NCBI GenBank assembly: GCA_915070235.1 | Contig: CAJZFM010000146.1 | Coordinates: forward strand, 1 to 5,821 | Reading direction: 5' to 3' | Origin: an uncultured Capnocytophaga sp. | Lineage (GTDB): Bacteria > Bacteroidota > Bacteroidia > Flavobacteriales > Flavobacteriaceae | Length of the DNA stretch: 5,821 nucleotides | Shown here: one piece after another, positions 1-5,619 of the stretch | Position numbering within the stretch: the first letter of the stretch is position 1 | Layout of the letters: every line of letters begins with the position of its first letter | Program-made: the position numbers and the translations under genes | Notes under the pieces: model-generated | Seen by the model: only the letters and a program-made list of their open reading frames with translations | Told to the model about the DNA's origin: nothing | The model's database searches: none

Positions 1-770
1 AAAAATTTTTGCTCCTTGCCTCTTTTTTAGTATTTTCCCCTTGTTTTTCACAGAATGACAGTGCTTTTCAAGATGGAGAATATCTAAAGTTTCGTGTACG
101 TTATGGCGTTTTCAATGCAAGCTATGCCTCTCTCCTATTGAAAAACAAGGTATATGAGGGTAAAACAGTCTATCACGCTTTAGGGAAAGGAGAAACCACA
201 GGATTAGCCAAATTATTTTTCAAGGTTGATGACACTTATGAAAGCTATTTTGACAAAAATACAGGGAAACCCTACTTCTTCAATCGTGATATCTATGAGG
301 GAGGATATACCAAGAAGTTGAATTTCTTTTTTAATTTTGATACTAACAACCTACGTATCAAGAATCTGGAAAATAATGAAGAGAAGAATATACCTATACA
401 ACCTGATATAAAGGATGTCATTTCCACTCTATACTACTTGCGTAATAATCCTAAGATGAACTCCCTGAATAAGAATGATGAAGTAAGTATGGATATGATT
501 TTTGATGATGATGAGGTATACCGATTCCGTCTCAAGTTCTTAGGAAGAGAGAAAATAGACACTCCATTAGGAGAGATTAACACACTTATTTTCAGACCAT
601 TAGTTCAAGATGGACGTGTATTTAAAGAACAAGAAAGTCTCACCTTATGGATTAGTGATGATAAAAATAAGATCCCTGTCAAGATAAAGGCTAGCCTTAG
701 GGTAGGATCTTTAGTAGGTGAAATCATTAGCTTTAATGGTCTAAAGCACCCAACTACACTAAAAAAATAA
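1..770 (+). CDS. Secreted DUF3108 domain protein (5' end cut by window)
   Basis: The reading frame is open from the first base, and the visible N-terminus (KFLLLASFLVFSPCFS) reads as the hydrophobic core of a Sec signal peptide, with likely cleavage just before QNDS (near nt 50). A TTG at nt 9 lies inside that core, so the true start is almost certainly an ATG a few codons upstream of the window. The mature part matches the DUF3108 pattern: GEYLKFRVRYGVFNASYA near the N-terminus, then KVDDTYESYFDKNTGKPYFFNRDIYEGGY, then the KDVISTLYYLRN motif, with many alternating beta-strand-like segments. The family is common in Bacteroidetes and expected in the periplasm or outer envelope; I know of no firm molecular function. 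The Cys before the cleavage site follows Pro and does not form a lipobox, so a lipoprotein is unlikely. It lies two bases before pdxH, suggesting co-transcription, although no functional link is evident. Confidence 0.85.
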   Translation, partial: KFLLLASFLVFSPCFSQNDSAFQDGEYLKFRVRYGVFNASYASLLLKNKVYEGKTVYHALGKGETTGLAKLFFKVDDTYESYFDKNTGKPYFFNRDIYEGGYTKKLNFFFNFDTNNLRIKNLENNEEKNIPIQPDIKDVISTLYYLRNNPKMNSLNKNDEVSMDMIFDDDEVYRFRLKFLGREKIDTPLGEINTLIFRPLVQDGRVFKEQESLTLWISDDKNKIPVKIKASLRVGSLVGEIISFNGLKHPTTLKK

Positions 771-772
771 CT

Positions 773-1420
773 ATGGAAAAAGATTTAAGTGATTTAAGAC
801 TTGTTTATTCCTTAGGAGCACTCTTGGAGAAAGACCTCAGAGAGAATCCTATGGAGCAATTCCAACAATGGTTTCTACAAGCACAACAATCAGACACAGT
901 ACAAGAGCCTAATGCTATGTCAGTAGCCACCATTGGGCTGGACGGCTTCCCAAAAACACGTGTGGTACTACTTAAGAAATTCACCGATGAGGGTTTTATC
1001 TTCTATACCAATTATAATAGTGAAAAAGGAAAAGCCATAGAAGCCCACCCGAATATCTGTCTGTCTTTCTTTTGGCCTGCATTGGAACGACAAATTATCA
1101 TCAAAGGAACTGCGGAGAAGCTTGCAGAAAATCTCTCCGATGGTTATTTCCAATCACGTCCTCGTGGTAGCCAGTTGGGTTCTATAGTATCTGAGCAGAG
1201 CCAAGTGGTACCCTCAAGGGAGTACCTACAGGAGCAACTCTCTGCTTTGGAGCGAGAAATGGAGGGCAAACCCCTACAGCGCCCTGCTCACTGGGGAGGC
1301 TTTTTGGTACGTCCTATCTCCTTGGAGTTTTGGCAAGGTCGTCCTAATCGACTCCATGACCGTATTCGATATACACTACAGGCCGATTATGATTGGAAAA
1401 TAGAGCGTCTGAGTCCTTAA
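773..1420 (+). CDS. pdxH: Pyridoxamine/pyridoxine 5'-phosphate oxidase
   Basis: FMN-dependent cytosolic oxidase that converts pyridoxine or pyridoxamine 5'-phosphate to pyridoxal 5'-phosphate, using O2 and releasing H2O2; it serves salvage and, where present, de novo vitamin B6 synthesis. At 215 residues it is full length (E. coli PdxH has 218). Visible motifs are RLVY (9-12, substrate lid), RVVLLK (63-68, FMN binding), YTNYNSEKGKA (78-88), RQ (106-107), YFQSRPRGSQ (125-134), WGGF (174-177), EFWQGRPNRLHDR (185-197) and the C-terminal RLSP. By comparison with E. coli, K68, Y125, R129 and S133 should hold the substrate phosphate, and R193/H195 match the catalytic Arg197/His199. The ATG comes two bases after the upstream stop, with no separate promoter visible, so it probably relies on the upstream transcript. 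No key residue is missing. Confidence 0.97.
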   Translation: MEKDLSDLRLVYSLGALLEKDLRENPMEQFQQWFLQAQQSDTVQEPNAMSVATIGLDGFPKTRVVLLKKFTDEGFIFYTNYNSEKGKAIEAHPNICLSFFWPALERQIIIKGTAEKLAENLSDGYFQSRPRGSQLGSIVSEQSQVVPSREYLQEQLSALEREMEGKPLQRPAHWGGFLVRPISLEFWQGRPNRLHDRIRYTLQADYDWKIERLSP

Positions 1421-1552
1421 AAAATACTAATTAAACCCAAATTTGGTAGAAAAACATTTTTTTTATTAACAATTACTCTTTTTTTCTTTTATGTATAATG
1501 AAAAATGTGTACTTTTGTGCCGAAAAAATCTATGACTTTATAATTTTGACAT
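1421..1552 (+). promoter_or_regulatory. Intergenic promoter region of the HU-CCDC81/SPOR gene
   Basis: TACTTTTG at 1510-1517 is a full match to the Bacteroidetes -7 consensus TAnnTTTG. About 20 bases upstream lies only a T-rich stretch (TTTT, 1487-1490) in place of a clean TTTG -33 element. Transcription would begin near 1523, giving a leader of about 30 nt before the ATG at 1553. A second octamer, TAATTTTG (1541-1548), also fits the consensus but sits only five bases before the ATG, so it is less likely to be used. The gap also holds a perfect 10-bp palindrome CCAAATTTGG (1437-1446). There is no evident Shine-Dalgarno, as usual in this phylum, and no clear hairpin terminator after pdxH. Confidence 0.55.
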
Positions 1553-2770
1553 ATGAAAAATTTAGATACTTATATAGAGGATTTGTTATTCAAGCATCAA
1601 TGTGTGATCATCCCTGAGTTTGGAGCTTTCGTTTCCAATAGGAAAGCAGCTGAGTTGGCTGCTGACAAATCTTTCTCTCCCCCACAGAAAGAATTGACTT
1701 TCAATGCTCGTCTTACCTATAATGATGGGCTTTTAGCCAAACATATTTCTGAGGTAGAACGTTCCTCATATGAGGAGGCGCAAGAGTATATCAAGTCCGT
1801 AGTTACCTCTTGGAAGCAAGACCTTAGCTTAGGAAAGGAAATAAGACTTGCCAATATAGGAAAGTTCACTAAAGGGACTGATAACAATGTGATTTTCACT
1901 TCCCTATCAAAAGAAAACTACCTTACAGATTCTTTTGGTATGTCCAATGTGGCTGCTAAAGAAATCAATAAGAGTGAGACAGGGGTGGAAATTGCCAATC
2001 CTATATATGGTAATGACCAGAATAACAAGCCTGGATTGGTAGAAAATCCCAGTGTAACCCCTGAAGAGGCGGCAGCTGGGAAACCTAAACCCAAAATGCC
2101 ACTCCCCATAAAATATGCAGCTGTGGCTATCGTAGGTCTTTCTGCTATTGGGTTTGCTATCTATTCTTTCCTCAATAACCAAGAAAACCCTGCCGTAGTG
2201 GAAGTACAAGCTGACCCTGCTAAGGTAGAGGAATTGGTCAATGAAGAAGTAGCCAAAGCTACCTATGTCCCTGATGTACAACTAACCGCTACTGCCATAC
2301 AAGTTACCAAAGATCCTGCTTTGGTAAAAAAACGCAACGAAGAAAAGAAACGAGCTGAGAAAGAAGCTGCCCTTGCTGCCAAAGAGGCTGAAAAACAAGC
2401 CGCTCTTGCTGCTAAGGAAGCGGAAAAGGCTGCCAAGGAAGCTGAGAAAGCTGCTAAGGAAGCTGGAAAACAAAACACAGCCAGTACTTCAACCAATACT
2501 GGTAGTAGCAGTGGAAGTGCTGATACTAAAGCCTCAAGCGGAAACTTCTTCCTTATTGCAGGTGCCTTCAGCTCCGAAGCCAATGCCCGCAATCGTATCA
2601 AGCAACTTAAAAGAGATGGGTATAGTAGTGCCTCTATGGTAGGACAAAACGAAAAAGGTTATTACTTAGTTGCCTACAAAAGTTTTAGTTCTCGCTCACA
2701 AGCTGAAAGCTATATGCCTGAGATAAAGAACAAAGGATTAAGTACTTGGGTATATCCTCCCGCCAAATAA
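1553..2770 (+). CDS. HU-CCDC81 and SPOR domain membrane protein
   Basis: A 405-residue protein of a type typical of Bacteroidetes. Residues 1-130 carry the two HU-like HU-CCDC81 units: the first shows PEFGAF (21-26), PPQKELTFN (43-51) and NDGLL (57-61), the second GKEIRLANIGKF (94-105). A polar spacer follows, then one transmembrane helix (about 188-207, AAVAIVGLSAIGFAIYSFL), an Ala/Lys/Glu linker likely to form a long helix (about 259-306), a Ser/Thr/Gly hinge, and a C-terminal SPOR domain (about 330-405, FFLIAGAFSS ... YYLVAYKSF). SPOR domains bind septal peptidoglycan lacking stem peptides. The implied topology is HU part in the cytoplasm and SPOR part in the periplasm. HU-CCDC81 belongs to the HU/IHF superfamily, and a role linking nucleoid or chromosome segregation to the division septum has been proposed on domain grounds; I know of no direct test. 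ATG 1553 starts the first HU unit directly, and the gene has its own promoter and terminator. Confidence 0.93.
   Translation: MKNLDTYIEDLLFKHQCVIIPEFGAFVSNRKAAELAADKSFSPPQKELTFNARLTYNDGLLAKHISEVERSSYEEAQEYIKSVVTSWKQDLSLGKEIRLANIGKFTKGTDNNVIFTSLSKENYLTDSFGMSNVAAKEINKSETGVEIANPIYGNDQNNKPGLVENPSVTPEEAAAGKPKPKMPLPIKYAAVAIVGLSAIGFAIYSFLNNQENPAVVEVQADPAKVEELVNEEVAKATYVPDVQLTATAIQVTKDPALVKKRNEEKKRAEKEAALAAKEAEKQAALAAKEAEKAAKEAEKAAKEAGKQNTASTSTNTGSSSGSADTKASSGNFFLIAGAFSSEANARNRIKQLKRDGYSSASMVGQNEKGYYLVAYKSFSSRSQAESYMPEIKNKGLSTWVYPPAK
2366..2470 (+). repeat. In-frame Ala/Lys/Glu heptad repeats in the linker
   Basis: This stretch encodes residues 272-306 of the SPOR protein. The unit AALAAKEAEK occurs twice, separated by one Gln (272-281 and 283-292). 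From residue 286 the heptad AAKEAEK runs three times in tandem (21-bp period, 2408-2470), the last copy ending AGK. Synonymous differences between copies (for example GCTGCC against GCTGCT) show they are not very recent duplicates. The composition predicts a charged helix similar to the TolA stalk, suited to spanning the periplasm. Confidence 0.85.
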
Positions 2771-2789
2771 TGATACTTGAACTATATAG

Positions 2790-2818
2790 AAAAAGCTATC
2801 CTCATCGGATAGCTTTTT
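2790..2818. terminator. Bidirectional intrinsic terminator between converging genes
   Basis: A perfect stem with left arm AAAAAGCTATCC (2790-2801), loop TCATC (2802-2806) and right arm GGATAGCTTTTT (2807-2818), whose GC-containing core is 7 bp. On the plus strand the T run continues to 2820, and on the minus strand the A run becomes U5. It lies 20 bases past the plus-strand stop and 20 bases past the dnaA stop (2838), so it can end transcripts from both sides. Confidence 0.9.
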
Positions 2819-2837
2819 TTATTTTACTTTGTTAATG

Positions 2838-4274
2838 TTATCGGTTATTTATCTTTGTTGTCAGGTCAGTGAAGAACTTACGGAACTGCTTGTCTGTCTC
2901 ATTGAGGTTATCTACAGTCTTACAAGCATGAAGTACAGTGGCATGATCGCGCTTTCCTATAAGTTTTCCTATATTAGCCAAAGAGAGTTTGGTATATTTC
3001 TTAGCAAAGAACATAGCCAGCTGGCGTGCTTGTACCACATGACGTTTTCTGGTCTTAGATTGCAGTTCTTCTACTGTAAGCTGGAAATATTCTGAAACAA
3101 TCTCTTGGATATACTCCACGGTAACTTCTTTCTTGATATTCTTTACAATCTTATCTACTGCCTTCTTAGCCAAATCAAGGGTGATTTCCTTTTTATTGAA
3201 AAGGGCTTCTGCTACTAAAGAGGTATTAACCCCTTCCAACTCACGTATATTAGTCTTTACATTTTGAGCGATATAATCCACTATCTCATCGGTCATCTCT
3301 ACCCCATCGCGATAGAGAATTGCCTTGAGGATACGCCTGCGCATCTGGTAGTCAGGAGCTTGTAGTTCTGCTGATAGTCCCCACTTAAAGCGAGATAGTA
3401 GGCGCTGTTCCACATCTTGTATATCCACAGGTGCTTTGTCCGAGGTCAAAATAAGTTGCTTCCCATTCTGATGCAAGTGGTTGAATATTTGAAAGAAAAC
3501 ATCTTGTGTTCCTTGCTTGGAAGCGAAGAACTGTACGTTATCTATGATAAGTACATCTATCTGTTGGTAAAAATGAATAAAATCGGTACGGTTGTTATTT
3601 TTTGCAGCTACTGCATATTGTTTGGTAAAATCCTCAGCCTCAATATATAAAATTTTCTTTTTAGGATGCTTCTCTTGGATCTCATTGCCAATGGCATGAG
3701 CCAAGTGGGTTTTCCCAAGCCCTACTCCTCCGAATATAAACAGCGGATTGAAGGATGTACCTCCAGGTCTTTCAGTAATTGCCTTACCAGCTGAGCGAGC
3801 CAAGCGATTACTTTCTCCCTCAATAAAGGTATCAAAGTTCTTATTAGGATTCAGCTGAGAATCCACTTTTACCTCCTCTATCTCTACCAATCCTGGTACT
3901 ATGTAAGGGTTATATGCCTGTTGTGGTTTTTGTTTGTAGCCCAATACTTCCATACTGGTCGCCTTACGGTTAGAGCTTGGAAGTTGTTCGGTCGCCTGCT
4001 CTGTCTTATTAGGATTGTTCTCCATCTTAATATTATAGATGAGCTTAGGACGAGACCCTAACTCCTTAGTCAAGGCGCTCCAAATCAGGTTGATATAATG
4101 ATCCTCCAGCCATTCCATGAAGAACATGCTAGGCACCATAATCACCAAAGTATTATCATCTGTTAGCTCCACAGGCTCTATGGGCTTAAACCAAACATCA
4201 AACACATCGGAGGATATGTTATCCTTTATAAAGGATAAACAATTTTCCCAAATATTCCGTACATCGGTATTCAT
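2838..4274 (-). CDS. dnaA: Chromosomal replication initiator DnaA
   Basis: AAA+ ATPase that binds DnaA boxes at oriC, opens the duplex and loads the helicase. The 478 residues show all four domains: domain I (about 1-88, with W9 and W28), a variable linker (about 89-138), the AAA+ core (about 140-382) and the DNA-binding helix-turn-helix domain IV (about 384-478). Visible motifs are Walker A GGVGLGKTH (182-190), Walker B VLIIDN (241-246), sensor 1 LILTSD (274-279), box VII with arginine finger R295 (SRF), sensor 2 R344 (NIRELEG) and the domain IV signature KRDHATVLHAC (441-451) preceded by KTRKRHVVQARQLA. Walker B is odd: its second acidic residue, Asp in E. coli (LLIDD), is Asn246 here. ATG at 4274 begins directly with the domain I helix and suits a promoter about 25 bases upstream. 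The gene stands alone: it converges on the SPOR gene and diverges from the thioesterase, and dnaN is not in the window. Confidence 0.98.
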   Translation of the reverse strand: MNTDVRNIWENCLSFIKDNISSDVFDVWFKPIEPVELTDDNTLVIMVPSMFFMEWLEDHYINLIWSALTKELGSRPKLIYNIKMENNPNKTEQATEQLPSSNRKATSMEVLGYKQKPQQAYNPYIVPGLVEIEEVKVDSQLNPNKNFDTFIEGESNRLARSAGKAITERPGGTSFNPLFIFGGVGLGKTHLAHAIGNEIQEKHPKKKILYIEAEDFTKQYAVAAKNNNRTDFIHFYQQIDVLIIDNVQFFASKQGTQDVFFQIFNHLHQNGKQLILTSDKAPVDIQDVEQRLLSRFKWGLSAELQAPDYQMRRRILKAILYRDGVEMTDEIVDYIAQNVKTNIRELEGVNTSLVAEALFNKKEITLDLAKKAVDKIVKNIKKEVTVEYIQEIVSEYFQLTVEELQSKTRKRHVVQARQLAMFFAKKYTKLSLANIGKLIGKRDHATVLHACKTVDNLNETDKQFRKFFTDLTTKINNR

Positions 4275-4427
4275 TAGTTATAAGAAATTTTATATATTTG
4301 CGTTCAAAAATGAGGGATGAAATTATTGGGCAAAAATGCAACTTTTTTTTGAATAAAAAAAATTTTTTTGCCTTTTTCCGAAAATTATTATTATCTGATT
4401 AATTATCAACCAATTAAAATAAAGAAC
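4275..4427. other. Divergent intergenic region with A/T tracts
   Basis: Besides the dnaA promoter, this 153-bp gap holds T8 (4343-4350), A8 (4355-4362) joined directly to T7 (4363-4369), and T5 a little further on, a phased pattern expected to bend or ease melting of DNA. On the plus strand, TATATTTG (4293-4300) fits the -7 consensus, but it has no TTTG at the -33 distance and would leave a leader of about 120 nt for the thioesterase, so that gene's promoter is not settled. The best match to a DnaA box TTATNCACA is TTATCAACC (4403-4411), with two mismatches. I see no box cluster and do not call an origin. Confidence 0.6.
4305..4334 (-). promoter_or_regulatory. Probable dnaA promoter
   Basis: Read on the minus strand, TTTG (4334 to 4331) is followed after 18 bases by CATTTTTG (4312 to 4305). 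This matches the Bacteroidetes pattern of a -33 TTTG and a -7 TAnnTTTG at the usual 17-23 base spacing, with one mismatch (C for T at the first position of the octamer). The whole octamer CATTTTTG is present at both elements. Transcription would begin near 4299, leaving a leader of about 25 nt before the dnaA ATG at 4274. The assignment is by pattern and position only. Confidence 0.55.
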
Positions 4428-4829
4428 ATGAACAATTCATTTACTTTTCAGGTACGTACCCGCTATGGGGAAACTGACCAAATGGGAGTTATATATTACG
4501 GTATATACCCACAATACTTAGAAATAGCTCGTGTAGAGTGGCTTCGCAGCTTAGGTATCTCCTACAAAGAATTGGAAGAGAAAGGTATCATGCTACCTGT
4601 AGCCTCCCTACATATTGACTATAAGAAACCTGCTTTGTATGACGAACTCCTCTCTATTACTCTCACTCTAAAAGAGCCACCTACCTCCAAAATCACTTTT
4701 GAATATGAAATCTTCAATGAACAGCAACAACTCCTTTCCAAGGCCAATACGACTCTCGTCTTTGTGGATAAAAACACCTTCAAACCTATAAAATGTCCAT
4801 CTTTTATCTTAGAGAGAATCAATTTTTAA
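4428..4829 (+). CDS. Hotdog-fold acyl-CoA thioesterase (YbgC/4HBT family)
   Basis: A 133-residue protein, the usual size for a single hotdog-fold acyl-CoA thioesterase that hydrolyses acyl-CoA to free acid and CoA in the cytosol. The signature RYGETDQMGVIYYGIYPQYLEIAR (12-35) contains the expected catalytic Asp17. Tyr24 stands where 4-hydroxybenzoyl-CoA thioesterase also has Tyr and E. coli YbgC has His. Further family marks are EWLRSLGISYKELEEKG (37-53), a conserved PV (56-57) and YKKPALYDE (65-73). Ile26 replaces the Asn usual in the GNY motif. ATG 4428 is chosen because it begins right at the fold; the frame runs open to a TTG at 4368, but the added residues come from the A/T-rich spacer and are not family-like. 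Substrate unknown. It is not next to tol-pal genes, so a link to that envelope system is not supported here. Confidence 0.92.
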   Translation: MNNSFTFQVRTRYGETDQMGVIYYGIYPQYLEIARVEWLRSLGISYKELEEKGIMLPVASLHIDYKKPALYDELLSITLTLKEPPTSKITFEYEIFNEQQQLLSKANTTLVFVDKNTFKPIKCPSFILERINF

Positions 4830-4839
4830 GGTAAAAATC

Positions 4840-4973
4840 GTATCTTTGTCGCTCATTTCACATCAGAGATATTCTATTACTGTTCTACTTGAGCATAATC
4901 TTTTGGTTCTCTTTTCTTTAGAAAGAAAAACTCCTTGATAGAAGTCGCTCCTATAACGATAGGACAAAGATAC
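4840..4973. repeat. 11-bp inverted repeat flanking a 112-bp spacer
   Basis: GTATCTTTGTC at 4840-4850 is repeated exactly, inverted, as GACAAAGATAC at 4963-4973. Each copy contains TATCTTTG, the -7 promoter consensus, so the two point towards each other. On the minus strand a TTG (4997 to 4995) lies 22 bases before the right-hand octamer, within the accepted range for a -33 element. The spacer also holds a short A/T palindrome, TTTTCTTT-AG-AAAGAAAA (4912-4929), with no U tract after it on either strand. Confidence 0.7.
4841..4848 (+). promoter_or_regulatory. Candidate -7 promoter element (TATCTTTG)
   Basis: An exact match to TAnnTTTG begins 12 bases past the thioesterase stop. At the -33 distance there is only a T-rich stretch (TTTTT, 4822-4826) and no clean TTTG. 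A transcript from near 4854 would reach the unknown gene at 5014 with a leader of about 160 nt. A nearer octamer, AATATTTG (4978-4985), has one mismatch and also lacks a -33 partner. The promoter for 5014 is therefore uncertain. Confidence 0.4.
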
Positions 4974-4990
4974 AAAAAATATTTGAACAC
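4877..4990 (-). CDS. Possible small membrane protein, 37 residues
   Basis: A minus-strand frame from GTG 4990 to TAA 4877-4879 encodes a peptide with a hydrophobic first half (FKYFLYLCPIVIGATS) and a charged tail ending LKKREPKDYAQVEQ. It looks like a one-helix membrane protein with a short cytoplasmic tail, and the tail has codons and composition that seem coding. Against it: there is no ATG, GTG starts are rare in this phylum, an in-frame stop lies nine codons upstream of the GTG, I find no promoter before it, and an open frame of this length can occur by chance. A TTG at 4975 would give a shorter form. I recognise no family. Confidence 0.25.
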   Translation of the reverse strand: MFKYFLYLCPIVIGATSIKEFFFLKKREPKDYAQVEQ

Positions 4991-5013
4991 ATCACAAGAA
5001 AAAACATTATTTT

Positions 5014-5619
5014 ATGAAAGAGGAAATTCAGATGGATATGGTGAAAATCGCTCAAAAGTTACTCACCAATCCTGCTTTTTTAGACAATTCTGAACTCTTA
5101 GTCAAAGAATTACAAAAACTCTACGAAAGAGCTTTGGTTTTTAATTTCTTAGAGAAGAATCACCCTGAAGCACTTAAGAAAAACACCTATACTCCTCCCT
5201 CCACTCCCCCTCCTTCTACTATAAAAGAGGAAAAGATAGCCCCCAAGCAAGCCCAAGTGAATACACCTACCAATACATGGGATGATATTCGCTCTCAAGC
5301 TCCTGAAAAAGAGATTATCTTTGAAGAGAAAACCTCCTCTCCTAAAGCACAGAGTGAGGCTCCTAAAACTCTCAATGACCGTATAGCTTCCCAACAATTA
5401 CAGATTGGGCTGAATGACCGTATTGCCTTTGTTACCCATCTTTTCAACGGAGATATAGAGGCCTATAACAGGGCTATAGCCATGATTAATAACCTACATA
5501 CCCCTGACGAATGTTGGGCTTTTATTCTTCAGAAGGTGAAACCTTCTTTCAATAATTGGCAAGGAAAGGAAGAATACGAGGATCGGTTCTTTTATATTGT
5601 TTCTAAACGTTTTGGATAA
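5014..5619 (+). CDS. Conserved-looking Bacteroidetes protein of unknown function
   Basis: A 201-residue protein with no signal peptide or membrane helix, so presumably cytoplasmic. It has a helical N-terminus (about 5-47, [21 protein letters not shown] and on), a low-complexity Pro/Thr/Lys/Glu linker (about 56-118, with PPSTPPPST) and a compact C-terminal part (about 120-201). That part begins with the motif LNDRIA twice, at 120-125 and 133-138, continues FVTHLFNGD, and ends [21 protein letters not shown] recall similar C-termini (ND-R-hydrophobic, then LF-G-D, ending in an Arg-rich helix) in uncharacterised proteins across Bacteroidetes, but attach no function. The start is ATG 5014; ATG 5032 (MDMVKIAQ) is an alternative that would lose only six residues. 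Its stop overlaps the rsmI start (TAATG), so the two are likely co-transcribed and translationally coupled. Confidence 0.88.
   Translation: MKEEIQMDMVKIAQKLLTNPAFLDNSELLVKELQKLYERALVFNFLEKNHPEALKKNTYTPPSTPPPSTIKEEKIAPKQAQVNTPTNTWDDIRSQAPEKEIIFEEKTSSPKAQSEAPKTLNDRIASQQLQIGLNDRIAFVTHLFNGDIEAYNRAIAMINNLHTPDECWAFILQKVKPSFNNWQGKEEYEDRFFYIVSKRFG
5371..5427 (+). repeat. Direct repeat encoding LNDRIA twice
   Basis: Two 18-base units, 5371-5388 and 5410-5427, both read LNDRIA and differ at three third-codon positions. Their 39-base offset equals 13 residues. They sit at the start of the C-terminal part of the unknown protein, the second copy being the one fused to FVTHLF. Confidence 0.75.

Noticed and set aside
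9..11. TTG as start of the DUF3108 protein
   Set aside because: It falls inside the signal-peptide core and the frame is open to the window edge, so the true start lies just upstream.
1463..1471. TTATTAACA as a DnaA box upstream of the SPOR gene
   Set aside because: One mismatch to the loose consensus and a single isolated site in AT-rich DNA; expected by chance.
1907..2281. 124-residue minus-strand ORF
   Set aside because: It lies wholly within the HU-CCDC81/SPOR gene and shows no recognisable motif.
2263..2601. 112-residue minus-strand ORF rich in Ala, Ser and Phe
   Set aside because: It is the complement of the Ala/Lys/Glu repeat linker, whose composition removes stops on the other strand. 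The plus-strand SPOR protein explains the region.
2829..3095. 88-residue plus-strand ORF opposite the dnaA 3' end
   Set aside because: It overlaps the conserved DnaA domain IV on the other strand and shows no family features; a shadow frame.
4275..4427. Chromosomal origin beside dnaA
   Set aside because: No cluster of DnaA boxes: the best match to TTATNCACA has two mismatches. A/T tracts alone are not enough, and dnaN is not adjacent.
4368..4427. Longer thioesterase from TTG 4368
   Set aside because: The extra 20 residues come from the A/T-tract spacer and do not resemble the family; ATG 4428 begins at the fold.
4912..4929. TTTTCTTT-AG-AAAGAAAA hairpin as a terminator
   Set aside because: The stem is nearly all A/T and is not followed by a U tract on either strand.
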